Origin: Paenibacillus sp.
Lineage (GTDB): Bacteria > Bacillota > Bacilli > Paenibacillales > Paenibacillaceae
Reading direction: 5' to 3'
Length of the DNA: 64,000 nucleotides
Assembly: GCA_023512345.1 (NCBI GenBank)
Contig: JAILZT010000005.1
Location: 62,001 to 126,000 of the forward strand
A model generated the notes under the pieces. The model did no database searches. It was not told the DNA's origin and saw only the letters and a list, made by a program, of their open reading frames with translations. Shown here in pieces: positions 46,101 through 54,889 of the stretch (within the stretch, counting starts at the first letter, position 1; the number at the start of each line of letters is the position of its first letter). Made by a program: the position numbers and the translations under genes.

Positions 46101-49100
46101 CACCATCTGTCAGTGAGGCAGTCAAAATCACGGTCCGATCACCTTCATTAAAAACAGGGCGGAATACCTTTCCAGCTTCGTTAATAACTCCAGGATCACT
46201 TGAAGTCCATGTAATCGATGTTCCGTATTCCCCTTTAAGAGGCAGGGTCAATTCAGAGACGACCTCATTCTTACTCAAATTTTTGCCTAACAATTCTAAA
46301 TAATCCAATCTTGTAACAGCATCACCCAGCTCAATGCCTGTTAACTTTGAGACCACGGAAGCAGCTTCGGTGGTCAACTGATTGACCTGCTCTCCAGTTA
46401 GTGCACCATCATAGATCCGGAAATCGGCAATCATTCCCCCATAATACGGATCTTCTGTATAAAATGATTTACCGATGAACCCGCTTCTTCCAACCAGGTT
46501 ATTGATTTGAGCAAGTGTGTACCCATTCGTAGTAGCAGAACCAACTTCCGCGCCGTCAATATACAACTTGATGGTCTGATTTTTCCCAGATACAACAGTG
46601 GTTGCCAGTTTCCATTGATTCGCGGTTAGTGTCCCTTGGCTGCTGTTAGTTCCAGCTTCATTACTCCAGCTGGTAATGCCCAGTCCCGCGCGGGCCGATC
46701 TATCGCCGGAGTTACGTTTAGGGGTTGTGAATAAATATTTGTTATGATCTTGGCCAAGCGCAAAAATCCATTCAGCCTCATGTTTTCCCTTCCAGTTAAC
46801 CAATGAGGATATCGTAACATCGGTCAGACCGTCCAATACGCCCTTTGGAAGTTCTACGTAAGAACTTGTTGCTCCACCCGTGAAACTGATCGCACCGGCT
46901 TCCGACTGCTGTATCCAGCGTCCATTTTCCGGATGAATCCATGTCCCGTTGAACGTTCCTGTCTGGTCTTTGACAGTTGCTCCTTCAAGGTGCTTCATAT
47001 CATAGTGAAGAATCAGCTTCGGTTCGGTTTCCTCCGGAATCGGTACAGTTTCGTCCGCCAATTCTTCGATTTCCTCCACACTTAGTGCACGATTATAAAT
47101 CCGGAAATCATCAAATTTACCGTTAAAAAAGCTCTGACCCGCTTTGCCGGACTTCCCAATGTAATTCATTGCGGTCTCCAACAACATTCGAGGTTCCACG
47201 TTAAATACAGAGCTTCTAGCTGCTTCTACACCATCCACATACAGAACAGCATCAAAATCGCTAAGTGTAATTGCCACATGATGCCACTGGCTCACATTCG
47301 GCTGATTAGCCCGAAGTGCATATTTGTAGGACGAGCTTAGCAAGGTACTATCACTTCCAAATTTCTCCGTAAAGGGAGTTACAACTGCGAATTCAAGATT
47401 ACCAGTATCACCTTGAGTGCTTAAATACATGGTATTGCGGTTTGCCACCCTGCCCGTTGACGAGGAAAAATCAAAAATGCGCTGATTAGGTTGGCTTGCA
47501 TCCATCTTGACCCAAGAGGACATAGTCATCTTCTCTAGATTCAAAGACTTGATCAGATTTTGAGGCAGCTCAACATAACCGCTGGATCCATCCAGTTTGA
47601 CCGCTGCTCCAGTGTCACCAACTTTGTCCGCAGATGTAAGCTGTGCTCCACCCACGAGCTTAGCGTCATAACCGTTATTTGACACATCTTTAACAGTTGT
47701 TCCACTTACAGTGTCTTCATCGAAGGTATAATGTACGACCGGATCAATAGAAGCTGCAGGCCCTGGTACCCCGTACTTAGCTTGGAGTGCATCATACTCA
47801 GTTCTAGTAATTGGTATGACCGAACCGTGGCGGGGTCCCGGCGGTAGTGCATAGGACGACTCGGGGAGCAGATTATTAACAAGTTGCTGTCCATCATCTA
47901 GATCCGTTGTAACTCGCACGTGATACGGCCAGGAATCAAGGAACAGGTACCATTTGTCTTCACGAAGATCCTTGAACACGGTCGGTCCCTCATTATTTGA
48001 GCCGTGACCGATTAAACCGCGGGAGGCATCACGAGTACCTGAGACCGGGTCAAATTGATATCCATTCTCCACAATACTGTCTTTGTCATAAAAGATATTG
48101 TTCGATTTTTCGAGAAAGAGCTTGTAATTCACTTCCGATTTGGTAAACCGGTACAGAGAACCTCCTTCTTGATACATCGTTGAATCAATCGTTGGAAAGG
48201 CTTCATCCATATACACCTTAGGTTCGGAAAACGTGTAAAAATCCCGCGTCGTCGCATAATACATCACGTTATATTGCCCAGCGGGGCGTCCGCTCGCATA
48301 TTTACCGTAAGTATCCGCAATCTTCATGGAAGATGCCCAGAACACTACATAATCACCGGTTGTCTCATCATAAAAGGCCTCAGGGGCCCAGGTATTCCCT
48401 CCGGTTTTCGGTGCAATTTCCACCATTCTCTGGTTGCTCCAATTCACAAGATCATCAGATTCCCAGATCATGATGGAATGGCTGCCTGTAATCTGAGCCT
48501 GATCAAAGTTTGTGCTTTCACCCATCTTCAAGTCTGTGGCCAGTAAATAAAATTTGTCACCTTCAGCAGATCTGAAGACAAAGGGGTCTCTTAACCCTTT
48601 CTCGCCCAGCGTGGATTGTATAACCGATTTTCCGTTATTAAGCGCCTCCCACTTCAACGGATCATTGGCCGTGGCAAACGAAATTTCCTCTCCACCCTCA
48701 TACTCTCCTGTAAAATAGGCAAAGAAATAAGCATCATAATTCATGGCATGAGGAGATTGTTTTACATTTAAGATGAATGTCTTCTGGGTGCTCGCATTAC
48801 CTTTGACCGCTGTCGCCGTTAGAGTAACCGAGGTATCGGCCTCTGGACGATTTACTCTGCCCAAAAGTGTAGCATCATCAACAGATTCAGTAGAACCTTT
48901 GATGATTTGCGGTTGGCTGGAAACCCATGATATTGATGAACCGAGCTGGCCGATGATCGGCAACCGAACGTTCCCTTTGATACTGTCCATATTAGGGATC
49001 ACTATGGCGTTTACATCGGCTTCAGCTACGCTTTGATCGGAGAACTCCTTCAACACTGTAATCTGAAAAGTCTTCTGTGCCGTCAAACCCATATAGCTCA

Positions 49101-50244
49101 GATTTGCTGTTAACTGTACCTGAACATCCTCTGCTAGAGCTGAAGGACGGGTGACATTTCCGTCATTCGCTAAAACCGCTGTGTTATCGGAGCTCCATGA
49201 TAAAGCAACGCCATTCTTACCTACTGTTGGTAAAGTGAGCTTCTTCGTAACACCAAGAACATTATCCCCGGATGCTAAATAAGGTGTTAGTTCCAGTGAA
49301 GTTGTAGCATTATCAAGAGTTAGTTGACGGAGCTTTGGTATTGTATCTGTTGTTTCCGTAAATAGTGTTGCTACTTCATCTTCCGTGAAGGAACGGTCAT
49401 AGACCCTGAAATCAGCAATTTTCCCTTTCATATAATTATCCGTCGTGAAAATCGATTTCCCCAAAAAACCGGAAAATCCAGATGCAGGGTCGATCAACTC
49501 CGATAACTTAATTCCTTTTGCTGGACCAGAGGTTATTTTTACACCATCCACAAAGATCGATAGGGTATCCTGAGTCTCACTGAATACTACAGTCACCAGT
49601 TTCCAATCCCCAGCCGCAAGAGTCGATGATCCTGTGATTAACGCTTCGTTACGCCAACCCCCCTTGGATAATCCTGCAGCAATCGGACGGGTTGTATTGT
49701 TCACTCCATGTCGAGGTGTTGCAAAGAAATAACGGTGACCCGTCTCCGCATTACTCGTAACAGTACCCAAGCCAAAAATCCAACGATTCGCCCCGTCGTT
49801 ATCCCAGTTCACAAGGGAAGATACCGTTATAGACGATAGGCCGCTCAGTAGATCCAACCCACTGCTGTCCTTCGGAATTTCTATATAACTACTATTCGAG
49901 GTGGAGCTCCCCCCATTAAAGGCCGCGAACCCGACCTGTTCATTTCGGACCATCTCACCGCCGGACGGATTTTTCAATGTTCCGTTTAATCCCCGACCCG
50001 AACTAGATACGTCATTAATGATCAACTTTTCATTGACAGTATCCGTCGTCTTCATATCATAGTGAAGAATCAAATCATCCATTCCGTACACGTTATTCGT
50101 GACCGACATATTATTCGCTTTCGATAGGAAAGCCTCAACCTCTGCCTGTTCTTCTGCAAAAGAGACTGAAGGGAATAAACCCGACAGGCTGCCTACCGTT
50201 ATTACAAGGCTTAAAAGAATCGATAATGATCTACGTCGCTTCAT
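43171..50244 (-). CDS. Giant S-layer-anchored protein with two GH43 and three LamG modules
   Basis: A 2357-residue exported protein. Signal peptide 1-30 (cut near SFA-EE). LamG 1 (about 54-295), two bacterial Ig-like modules (308-398, 402-496), GH43 A (about 501-820), LamG 2 (832-1062), LamG 3 (1075-1290), two Ig-like (1302-1395, 1398-1485), GH43 B (about 1491-1795), Big_2 Ig-like (1812-1895), a Pro/Thr/Ser linker with SATP repeats (1898-1945), an unassigned beta-rich region (1950-2170), then three SLH repeats (about 2172-2345). Both GH43 units keep LRDP (Asp553, Asp1545, probable base) and TWAPEAFYD (Glu622, Glu1614, probable acid). SLH repeats tether it to wall polysaccharide. Likely substrate arabinan or arabinoxylan, not proven. 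AAGGAGGCAGTC precedes the ATG; a cre-like site lies upstream. Confidence 0.92.
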   Translation of the reverse strand: MKRRRSLSILLSLVITVGSLSGLFPSVSFAEEQAEVEAFLSKANNMSVTNNVYGMDDLILHYDMKTTDTVNEKLIINDVSSSGRGLNGTLKNPSGGEMVRNEQVGFAAFNGGSSTSNSSYIEIPKDSSGLDLLSGLSSITVSSLVNWDNDGANRWIFGLGTVTSNAETGHRYFFATPRHGVNNTTRPIAAGLSKGGWRNEALITGSSTLAAGDWKLVTVVFSETQDTLSIFVDGVKITSGPAKGIKLSELIDPASGFSGFLGKSIFTTDNYMKGKIADFRVYDRSFTEDEVATLFTETTDTIPKLRQLTLDNATTSLELTPYLASGDNVLGVTKKLTLPTVGKNGVALSWSSDNTAVLANDGNVTRPSALAEDVQVQLTANLSYMGLTAQKTFQITVLKEFSDQSVAEADVNAIVIPNMDSIKGNVRLPIIGQLGSSISWVSSQPQIIKGSTESVDDATLLGRVNRPEADTSVTLTATAVKGNASTQKTFILNVKQSPHAMNYDAYFFAYFTGEYEGGEEISFATANDPLKWEALNNGKSVIQSTLGEKGLRDPFVFRSAEGDKFYLLATDLKMGESTNFDQAQITGSHSIMIWESDDLVNWSNQRMVEIAPKTGGNTWAPEAFYDETTGDYVVFWASSMKIADTYGKYASGRPAGQYNVMYYATTRDFYTFSEPKVYMDEAFPTIDSTMYQEGGSLYRFTKSEVNYKLFLEKSNNIFYDKDSIVENGYQFDPVSGTRDASRGLIGHGSNNEGPTVFKDLREDKWYLFLDSWPYHVRVTTDLDDGQQLVNNLLPESSYALPPGPRHGSVIPITRTEYDALQAKYGVPGPAASIDPVVHYTFDEDTVSGTTVKDVSNNGYDAKLVGGAQLTSADKVGDTGAAVKLDGSSGYVELPQNLIKSLNLEKMTMSSWVKMDASQPNQRIFDFSSSTGRVANRNTMYLSTQGDTGNLEFAVVTPFTEKFGSDSTLLSSSYKYALRANQPNVSQWHHVAITLSDFDAVLYVDGVEAARSSVFNVEPRMLLETAMNYIGKSGKAGQSFFNGKFDDFRIYNRALSVEEIEELADETVPIPEETEPKLILHYDMKHLEGATVKDQTGTFNGTWIHPENGRWIQQSEAGAISFTGGATSSYVELPKGVLDGLTDVTISSLVNWKGKHEAEWIFALGQDHNKYLFTTPKRNSGDRSARAGLGITSWSNEAGTNSSQGTLTANQWKLATTVVSGKNQTIKLYIDGAEVGSATTNGYTLAQINNLVGRSGFIGKSFYTEDPYYGGMIADFRIYDGALTGEQVNQLTTEAASVVSKLTGIELGDAVTRLDYLELLGKNLSKNEVVSELTLPLKGEYGTSITWTSSDPGVINEAGKVFRPVFNEGDRTVILTASLTDGVDTVNKIFTFNVVHLPSDKEALLEDAEALIVRNIADVRGNLTLPTAGKNGTIITWSSENPALITPLGIVNRPGNGSGEQTVNLTATLRLNDAVLTKGFRAIVKEKPVTQDYKGYAFTYFTGEGYANGEQIYFALSEGNDPLHWQELNGGEPALTSGLGEMGLRDPYIIRSPEGDKFYLIATDLKMYGSGDWTRAQTNGSRSIMVWESTDMIHWSNQRMVEVSPPEAGNTWAPEAFYDKESGNYVVFWASKMYADATRTGSAYQKMMYVTTRDFYTFSDPVVYMDYGYSIIDTTMLEHDGKIYRFTKDERNTDSSTPNGKFIFQESGSSVTHSEFSLIKEGIGKGMISRGEGPTVFKANDEDKWYMFIDEFGGRGYVPFETTNLDSGEWTISADYQLPSRPRHGTVLPVTQQEYDRLASAVPKVEIPDVGVHVTGISLEQNEITIKEGNSELIQTTVLPVNAANTAIIWTSSDTGIATVNGDGKVIGVKKGVALISAVTVDGGFLAVATVIVEAGEVTSPTPAPTSSATPSATPSATPSPIPTPVGGSSAILVPSPTPTGTPGVSTLSKGQLVIEREKTEDGRTTTKITVNNSGLITAIQNAAGSAQGGVKPVVIIQANGIQGPTVLELPATALNSTTGLTVTFITDNASYSLPIGTLPLTDAAAKFGVSQGELKVQITIGPASVEIMDAAAAKAKGMGAVLVPGGATEFKVNLTAGANKMEVKDFGSTYITRVLHMPNIVDPAKSTAVMYDPERGGFQFVPAQVTTVDGKSAVLIKRPGNSIYMVIEYRKQFTDMDGHWAKADVENMASKLIVNGTTAELFDPNRQISRAEFVALLVRGLGLNGNEESGKFSDVDSKAWYASAVGAAVKAGIVTGVGEGQFAPGQSITRLEMAVMIQRAIVFANPSGAVDTNTVDMTIYEDLATLPSWATESITDLLSTGVMRGVSSDTFAPMSYATRAEATVTLMRALKTLDFLQ

Positions 50245-50314
50245 GACTGCCTCCTTAAGAAATATTAATAATTTTCAAATATCGTAACGAAATCTCCTCC
50301 GATCACAATAGATT

Positions 50315-50328
50315 TTAAAGCGCTTCCA
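50315..50328 (+). promoter_or_regulatory. Candidate cre (CcpA) site upstream of the giant GH43 gene
   Basis: TTAAAGCGCTTCCA matches 12 of 14 positions of TGWAANCGNTNWCA and has the AAGCGCTT palindromic core. It lies about 70 bp before the gene's start. By-eye match only. Confidence 0.45.
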
Positions 50329-50394
50329 TAAAAGTTAAAATATAATCCTTTATTTAAAAGGTGCGATTATTTGTTTAGTTTTTCTTTGAACACG

Positions 50395-50431
50395 AAAACG
50401 GGCAGACCAAGAGTTTCTCTTGATCTACCCG
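50395..50431 (-). terminator. Terminator of the alpha/beta hydrolase gene
   Basis: On the minus strand CGGGTAGATCAAGAG pairs with CTCTTGGTCTGCCCG around AAA, followed by TTTTCGTG. Fifteen pairs, two of them G-U. Confidence 0.85.
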
Positions 50432-50452
50432 CCTAATTTTGAGGATCATAAT

Positions 50453-51325
50453 TCAAATCATATGTATATAAAAATCTAGAATCTCTTGGCTAAACTCCTG
50501 TGGATACTGAAATGCAACAAACGCATGACTCCCTCCAGGAATACTTACTACTTTGTTTACCTTCAAAAGCTTTACGTAATGTTCAATACTTGCCCTCATA
50601 CTTTCAGATTCCAATTCCTCTTCACTAGGTAACATTAGAACTGGGCAGCTAATTTTTTCAAAATACTTTTCAAATTTCAGATCCCAATAGTCTTCTAAAT
50701 ACTCGTCCATTACCCACTTAGGGGTACTGCGTGTATATCTGCCATCCGCTGTTTCTGTAGTATTATATTTATCAAATTCTTCGACTTGCTGATTCCACTG
50801 AACACTACATTGTTCAAAATACAGCTGTTCAGCTTCTATTTTTTCGGAAATTGTATTATACCTTGGATAATCTTGTTTCTTGGCACGAAGTTCTGCCTTT
50901 TTATGAGCCACTTCCTCCTCTGCTAGATCATGCACACCATTTTCCCCAAAATAATTCTGTATGCCACCCTCCGCTACAATAGATAGGATTCTATCTGGAT
51001 AGTTGGCCGCAAGACTTAGAGCAATTTCTCCCCCTAATGAGCTTCCAACAATATGTGCTTTAGCTATTCCTAAATGGTTCATTACTTCCACAACATCTTT
51101 AGCCATATTGTCTACTGTATACCCTGTTTTAGGTTTTTCTGATTTTCCATGACCTCTAAGATCTAGAGTAACTACATGATACCTATCCATAAAATAAGGG
51201 ACAATGCCATTCCATTGTGCTAGGTTTCCACTTGAAAAATGCAAAAACAGAACAGTCTGTCCGTTTCTGGGATACTGATTTACTTCCAGTTCTACATCAT
51301 TAACTCTAACTCTAAGTCTCTCCAA
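50453..51325 (-). CDS. Alpha/beta hydrolase
   Basis: A 290-residue alpha/beta-hydrolase-fold protein. Oxyanion region LFLHFSSGNLAQW (about 27-39), LDLRGHGKSEKP, nucleophile Ser in the elbow GSSLGGEIAL (about 95), and catalytic His in PGGSHAFVAF near the C-terminus. The Asp is probably in the ISCPVLMLPSEEELE region, where an acidic residue follows the sixth strand. TTG start at 51325 with AGGGGG eight bases upstream. It is monocistronic. The substrate is not predictable; the HFSSGN replacing the usual HGxxG is slightly unusual. Confidence 0.85.
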   Translation of the reverse strand: MERLRVRVNDVELEVNQYPRNGQTVLFLHFSSGNLAQWNGIVPYFMDRYHVVTLDLRGHGKSEKPKTGYTVDNMAKDVVEVMNHLGIAKAHIVGSSLGGEIALSLAANYPDRILSIVAEGGIQNYFGENGVHDLAEEEVAHKKAELRAKKQDYPRYNTISEKIEAEQLYFEQCSVQWNQQVEEFDKYNTTETADGRYTRSTPKWVMDEYLEDYWDLKFEKYFEKISCPVLMLPSEEELESESMRASIEHYVKLLKVNKVVSIPGGSHAFVAFQYPQEFSQEILDFYIHMI

Positions 51326-51494
51326 AATAGTTTCCCCCTAAAATGCTGTGAATGTTAATAGATTAGTTTCATGAGCACTATCTTATGGGTATATATTCCA
51401 CAAAGGTTTGTAATAAACCTTCGCTATATCCAGTTTTTAATTATAAGAATAGGGATTGTCGTAATGCCACTATAATTAAAAGGAGGGGTTAACA

Positions 51495-51545
51495 ATGTTT
51501 CCAGTAATTTATGGTGATGATTGGCCTGAGAGATATTGGTGTTAA
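51495..51545 (+). CDS. Candidate 16-residue peptide gene
   Basis: AAAAGGAGGGG is followed seven bases later by ATG and a 16-codon frame, MFPVIYGDDWPERYWC, then TAA. A hairpin with a T-run follows 55 bp later. The ribosome site is one of the best in the window, and a TATAAT lies just upstream of it. It stands in an otherwise empty 343-bp gap between minus-strand genes. Aromatic residues and a C-terminal Cys are notable. It may be a real micropeptide or the stub of a decayed gene. Confidence 0.4.
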   Translation: MFPVIYGDDWPERYWC

Positions 51546-51597
51546 TATTCAGAGTGATTTCTTTGCCTATTTCAAGATAATAACGATATTCCCATAA

Positions 51598-51646
51598 AAC
51601 AGCGGCAGTCTAGGACTTAGTTTCTCGTCCATAGCTGCCGCTTTTC
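51598..51646. terminator. Terminator of GH52 gene (also plus strand)
   Basis: AGCGGCAG and CTGCCGCT flank an inner GGAC/GTCC stem. TTTTC follows on the plus strand and TTTTATGGG on the minus strand. It ends the GH52 gene and perhaps the candidate peptide transcript. Confidence 0.75.
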
Positions 51647-51668
51647 AATTCGATATTTTATTGATCTT

Positions 51669-53786
51669 TTAATTCTCTTCCAACCATAAAATCGCCGTAA
51701 CACCCCGCGGATAATACTTGCTTCCCGTAATTTCGCCAGAAATAATCTGGTCGCTCCAGCTCCAAACCGAAAGCTCTGGATGCGTCAGCCAAACGGCATG
51801 TGCGTGATCCGCAGCTTGCCCTTCCGCTCCCCATTCCAGCCCTAGAATCTGTCTGGCAATGAACTGACAGAGATACACTTTACTCAGCCAGCTGTTGTTA
51901 CTGGTCGATGAGATTTTCCAACCCCCGTCTTCGAACAAGCAGATTCCTTTGCGAAGAACAGCATGAAGATGTTTGTCGAGTGCCCCGATATAAGCGGAGA
52001 ATCGTCCATTACGATCTAGAGCTTCTTTACAGCCTGTAAAGTATGGGAATACCAGACCTTCAATCGCCGGTATGATTTTGGAGTCGTTACCTTCACCGAT
52101 GACCGCTGGAATGTAACCATCCTCTGTAACATTAGCTACAATCGTTGCCGCACAACGATCCGCCTGATCCCCCGCTGTTCCTGCCAAGTCAGCACGGCCA
52201 TTGTTCTTAAAGATTTTCTCCATAGCCAGATAAGCTGCCCAGCATTTCCCCGCCAAATAGATGTTGTTCCGTGCTTGGCCTAAGGAAACATCCAGACTGT
52301 CATAGGTAGTAATTTCGGCGCCACCCATCGTCCGTGAACTGTCGAGCGCCATCACACCGTTTCTTTGCGATGGATCTGGATGATCTCGGTTAATCATACT
52401 TTCCAGACACCGCTCCAGAACGCTGAGGTTACGCTCCATCCATGAACTGTCACCGGTATGTTCAACATATGTCGCAGCAGTTAACACCCAATTGACTAAC
52501 TGCTCATGTGTCATGTGCGAAAAACACCCATCAATTCCGTACAGCTCATAGGAAGAATAACCAGGTCGGGAAACGGCATTGGCTACTCCCATGTCATGCG
52601 TAAAGCTGATGCCGCCCGGATATTCGGTCTTATCTCCCGGGAAACGGACAGTATCCTCATAGCTGAATCTGTCCACAAACATATCCAGTTCATTACGAAC
52701 GGCCCAAGGATTCATACGCAGTTCATAGAATAACTGATCGACTGTGAGGTCGAAGGTATTCATCATCCGGTATTCGCCTTCATTTACGATCCAGAACGGC
52801 TTATCTTTAAACTCCAAAAGCTGTGTCGAGCCGTAATAGCTGCGTATTGCATGGGCAAGCATGAAGGACTGATCCTCCGAGAGCCCTTTCCCCACGAACA
52901 TGTCGTTAGACTTCTCCGCTTCCTGAGCCAGAGCATCAAATCTGGACAAAGCATATTCTGCTACAGACTCCACATTGCTGAAATAACGATTGTAATAGTA
53001 AGAAGCATCAATACCGGAGGTAATGAACCCTGACCGATGGAAACAGACTGCAAAACGATACGTTTTCCGCACTCCAGCTGGCACATCCATGATCAAAGCC
53101 CCAACCTGACCAAGCCCGAAGGTCCAGTTCTCTTTAAGCTCTGCGGTTAATATATCCTCCATCGTGAAATGTAAAGCAGATTCAACAGTACCTTTCGCAG
53201 CCGCGATGGCTAAAAATCTACCTTGCCCAATTCCAGTAAGTTCAGCAGAGGTATCCAGACTTCTCATTGCGCTATAAGCATCTGTTCCCTGAAATCCGAA
53301 AAAGGCGCGACGAATAGATGATGAGGACGTATTATCCACTTCAATCTCCACCAATACTGCTGGCAGCAATACATCTTTCAGTTCTTCATCGGTGGCAAGC
53401 TCGGGATCAGGTACAGGGCGAACCGGAGACAGAACACGGAAGGTCAGATCACCTGCACTCCATGTATCCGAAGAAAGTTGAAAATTCCTAGTGATTTGTT
53501 CTTTGGAAAAAGGATGCAGGATATGCGGTTTATTAGGATTAGGATCTGGGTTCTCGATGTCGTAACGCTTGCTCTCATCCTCCCCGCCCTGCTCATGAAA
53601 TGGCAGAGTATCATACCCTTTACCATCCTTGCGTTCTAATCCTATAAATATATTCTGTTTAGGAGATCTACCGAGCTCGAGATCGAATCCCCCGCCCGCT
53701 CCGGGAAAACCTAAGGTAAAGCTTGCAAAAGCGCCGATCGGCGAATGATGAGCATTGAAAAATTGATTGTGTGACATAACGTACAT
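51669..53786 (-). CDS. xylA/xynB-type: GH52 beta-xylosidase
   Basis: A 705-residue GH52 enzyme that releases xylose from xylo-oligosaccharides in the cytoplasm. It closely resembles Geobacillus stearothermophilus XynB2 throughout: FFNAHHSPIGAFASFTLGFP, DESKRYDIENPDPNPNKP, the nucleophile region VNEGEYRMMNTFDLTVDQ (Glu338 here, equivalent to Glu335), and the acid/base region GGAEITTYDSLDVSLGQA. The C-terminus SGEITGSKYYPRGVTAILWL is also conserved. ATG at 53786 has GGAGG six bases upstream, giving three more residues than XynB2. No signal peptide. Diverges from an AraC regulator, probably its activator. The symbol is only a family label. Confidence 0.95.
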   Translation of the reverse strand: MYVMSHNQFFNAHHSPIGAFASFTLGFPGAGGGFDLELGRSPKQNIFIGLERKDGKGYDTLPFHEQGGEDESKRYDIENPDPNPNKPHILHPFSKEQITRNFQLSSDTWSAGDLTFRVLSPVRPVPDPELATDEELKDVLLPAVLVEIEVDNTSSSSIRRAFFGFQGTDAYSAMRSLDTSAELTGIGQGRFLAIAAAKGTVESALHFTMEDILTAELKENWTFGLGQVGALIMDVPAGVRKTYRFAVCFHRSGFITSGIDASYYYNRYFSNVESVAEYALSRFDALAQEAEKSNDMFVGKGLSEDQSFMLAHAIRSYYGSTQLLEFKDKPFWIVNEGEYRMMNTFDLTVDQLFYELRMNPWAVRNELDMFVDRFSYEDTVRFPGDKTEYPGGISFTHDMGVANAVSRPGYSSYELYGIDGCFSHMTHEQLVNWVLTAATYVEHTGDSSWMERNLSVLERCLESMINRDHPDPSQRNGVMALDSSRTMGGAEITTYDSLDVSLGQARNNIYLAGKCWAAYLAMEKIFKNNGRADLAGTAGDQADRCAATIVANVTEDGYIPAVIGEGNDSKIIPAIEGLVFPYFTGCKEALDRNGRFSAYIGALDKHLHAVLRKGICLFEDGGWKISSTSNNSWLSKVYLCQFIARQILGLEWGAEGQAADHAHAVWLTHPELSVWSWSDQIISGEITGSKYYPRGVTAILWLEEN

Positions 53787-53965
53787 GCACTCCCTCCAAC
53801 ATATACCCTAGTGAGGTGAATCAGCACCGGGCTCTACAATACATGTTATCGGCTTTGGGTCAAGCGCAACAGGTCTAAAGCTATCTATTATTTGGGCAAA
53901 TCAAACCTAAGTAAATGAAGGGCTATGTTATAATAAATCCATATTCTATGTAAAAGAGGATCACT

Positions 53966-54889
53966 ATGAGATCAAACGAACCCGGTACACATAATTCCAT
54001 TGACGGCCGGATGTCTCCGGACATTCAGGCAGCCTTTCATATCTTTGCCGCCCACTGGCGTAAAGTAAATACAGAATGGCAGTATCCCGTACATATTCAT
54101 CCCATGTTCGAGATAAATGTTGTACTTCAGGGTCAGCAGCATATGACTGTGAACGGCCAGCCCTATATTCAGCAAAGTGGTGATATTCTGTTTATCCGTC
54201 CTGAGGTGCCCCACTCTAGTCTTGGGTCAGGTTCAACTACGGAAATGACCTACTTTTGCCTTCATTTTGATATTGATGATCTTATCTTGCGGCGCGCGCT
54301 CTTAATGGTAGATTCGATTAGTCTCAGCGGGAATACCCCCGAACTCCGGGCCATTCGTTCAGCACTGGACGTAATTATTAGCTCCACCATTTTACCAGAA
54401 TCCGATGATTCGCACAGAAGCCGCTTGGTTACGCTTCATGCTTCTTTGCAGCTTCTTGCCGCACTCAGCGGCTGGGTGCTGGCAGAAATGCCTCAGATCG
54501 TGGAGGCAACAAAAACAGAAGCCACAGAAAATACAGTTGCTTTGGCTAATGCGATAGAAAGACTCCTCCAAGACGCCGTTTCAACCGCTGCACTAACAGG
54601 TGAACGGGGTGGAAGTATTGAGGGAATTGCTGCTCGACTAGGCTATAGCACTACCCATTGCAATCGGACTTTTCACCAGATATATGGAATGTCACCTAGA
54701 CAGTATTTATCCGGGCTTATTATACGCCATGCCAAGCTGCTGTTAATGGACAATAGTCTATCGGTCGATACCATCGCTCATCGCCTTGGATACCGTGATG
54801 TCTCCCACTTCAGTAAGCAGTTCAAACGCTGGACAGGCCTGCCCCCTATGGGGTACCGTCGGTTGAGTCATGACGGGTCAGCTCTATAA
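53966..54889 (+). CDS. AraC-family regulator with cupin domain
   Basis: A 307-residue regulator. The N-terminal cupin has YPVHIHPMFEINVVLQGQQH (about residues 35-54) and GDILFIRPEVPHSS. The C-terminal AraC domain (about 200-300) has RLGYSTTHCNRTFHQIYGMS and RLGYRDVSHFSKQFKRWTG. ATG at 53966 follows AGAGGATCACT; a TATAAT-like box lies about 30 bp upstream. It diverges from the GH52 gene and probably senses xylose or xylobiose. Its 3' end overlaps the convergent ybaK-like gene by 44 bp. Confidence 0.88.
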   Translation: MRSNEPGTHNSIDGRMSPDIQAAFHIFAAHWRKVNTEWQYPVHIHPMFEINVVLQGQQHMTVNGQPYIQQSGDILFIRPEVPHSSLGSGSTTEMTYFCLHFDIDDLILRRALLMVDSISLSGNTPELRAIRSALDVIISSTILPESDDSHRSRLVTLHASLQLLAALSGWVLAEMPQIVEATKTEATENTVALANAIERLLQDAVSTAALTGERGGSIEGIAARLGYSTTHCNRTFHQIYGMSPRQYLSGLIIRHAKLLLMDNSLSVDTIAHRLGYRDVSHFSKQFKRWTGLPPMGYRRLSHDGSAL

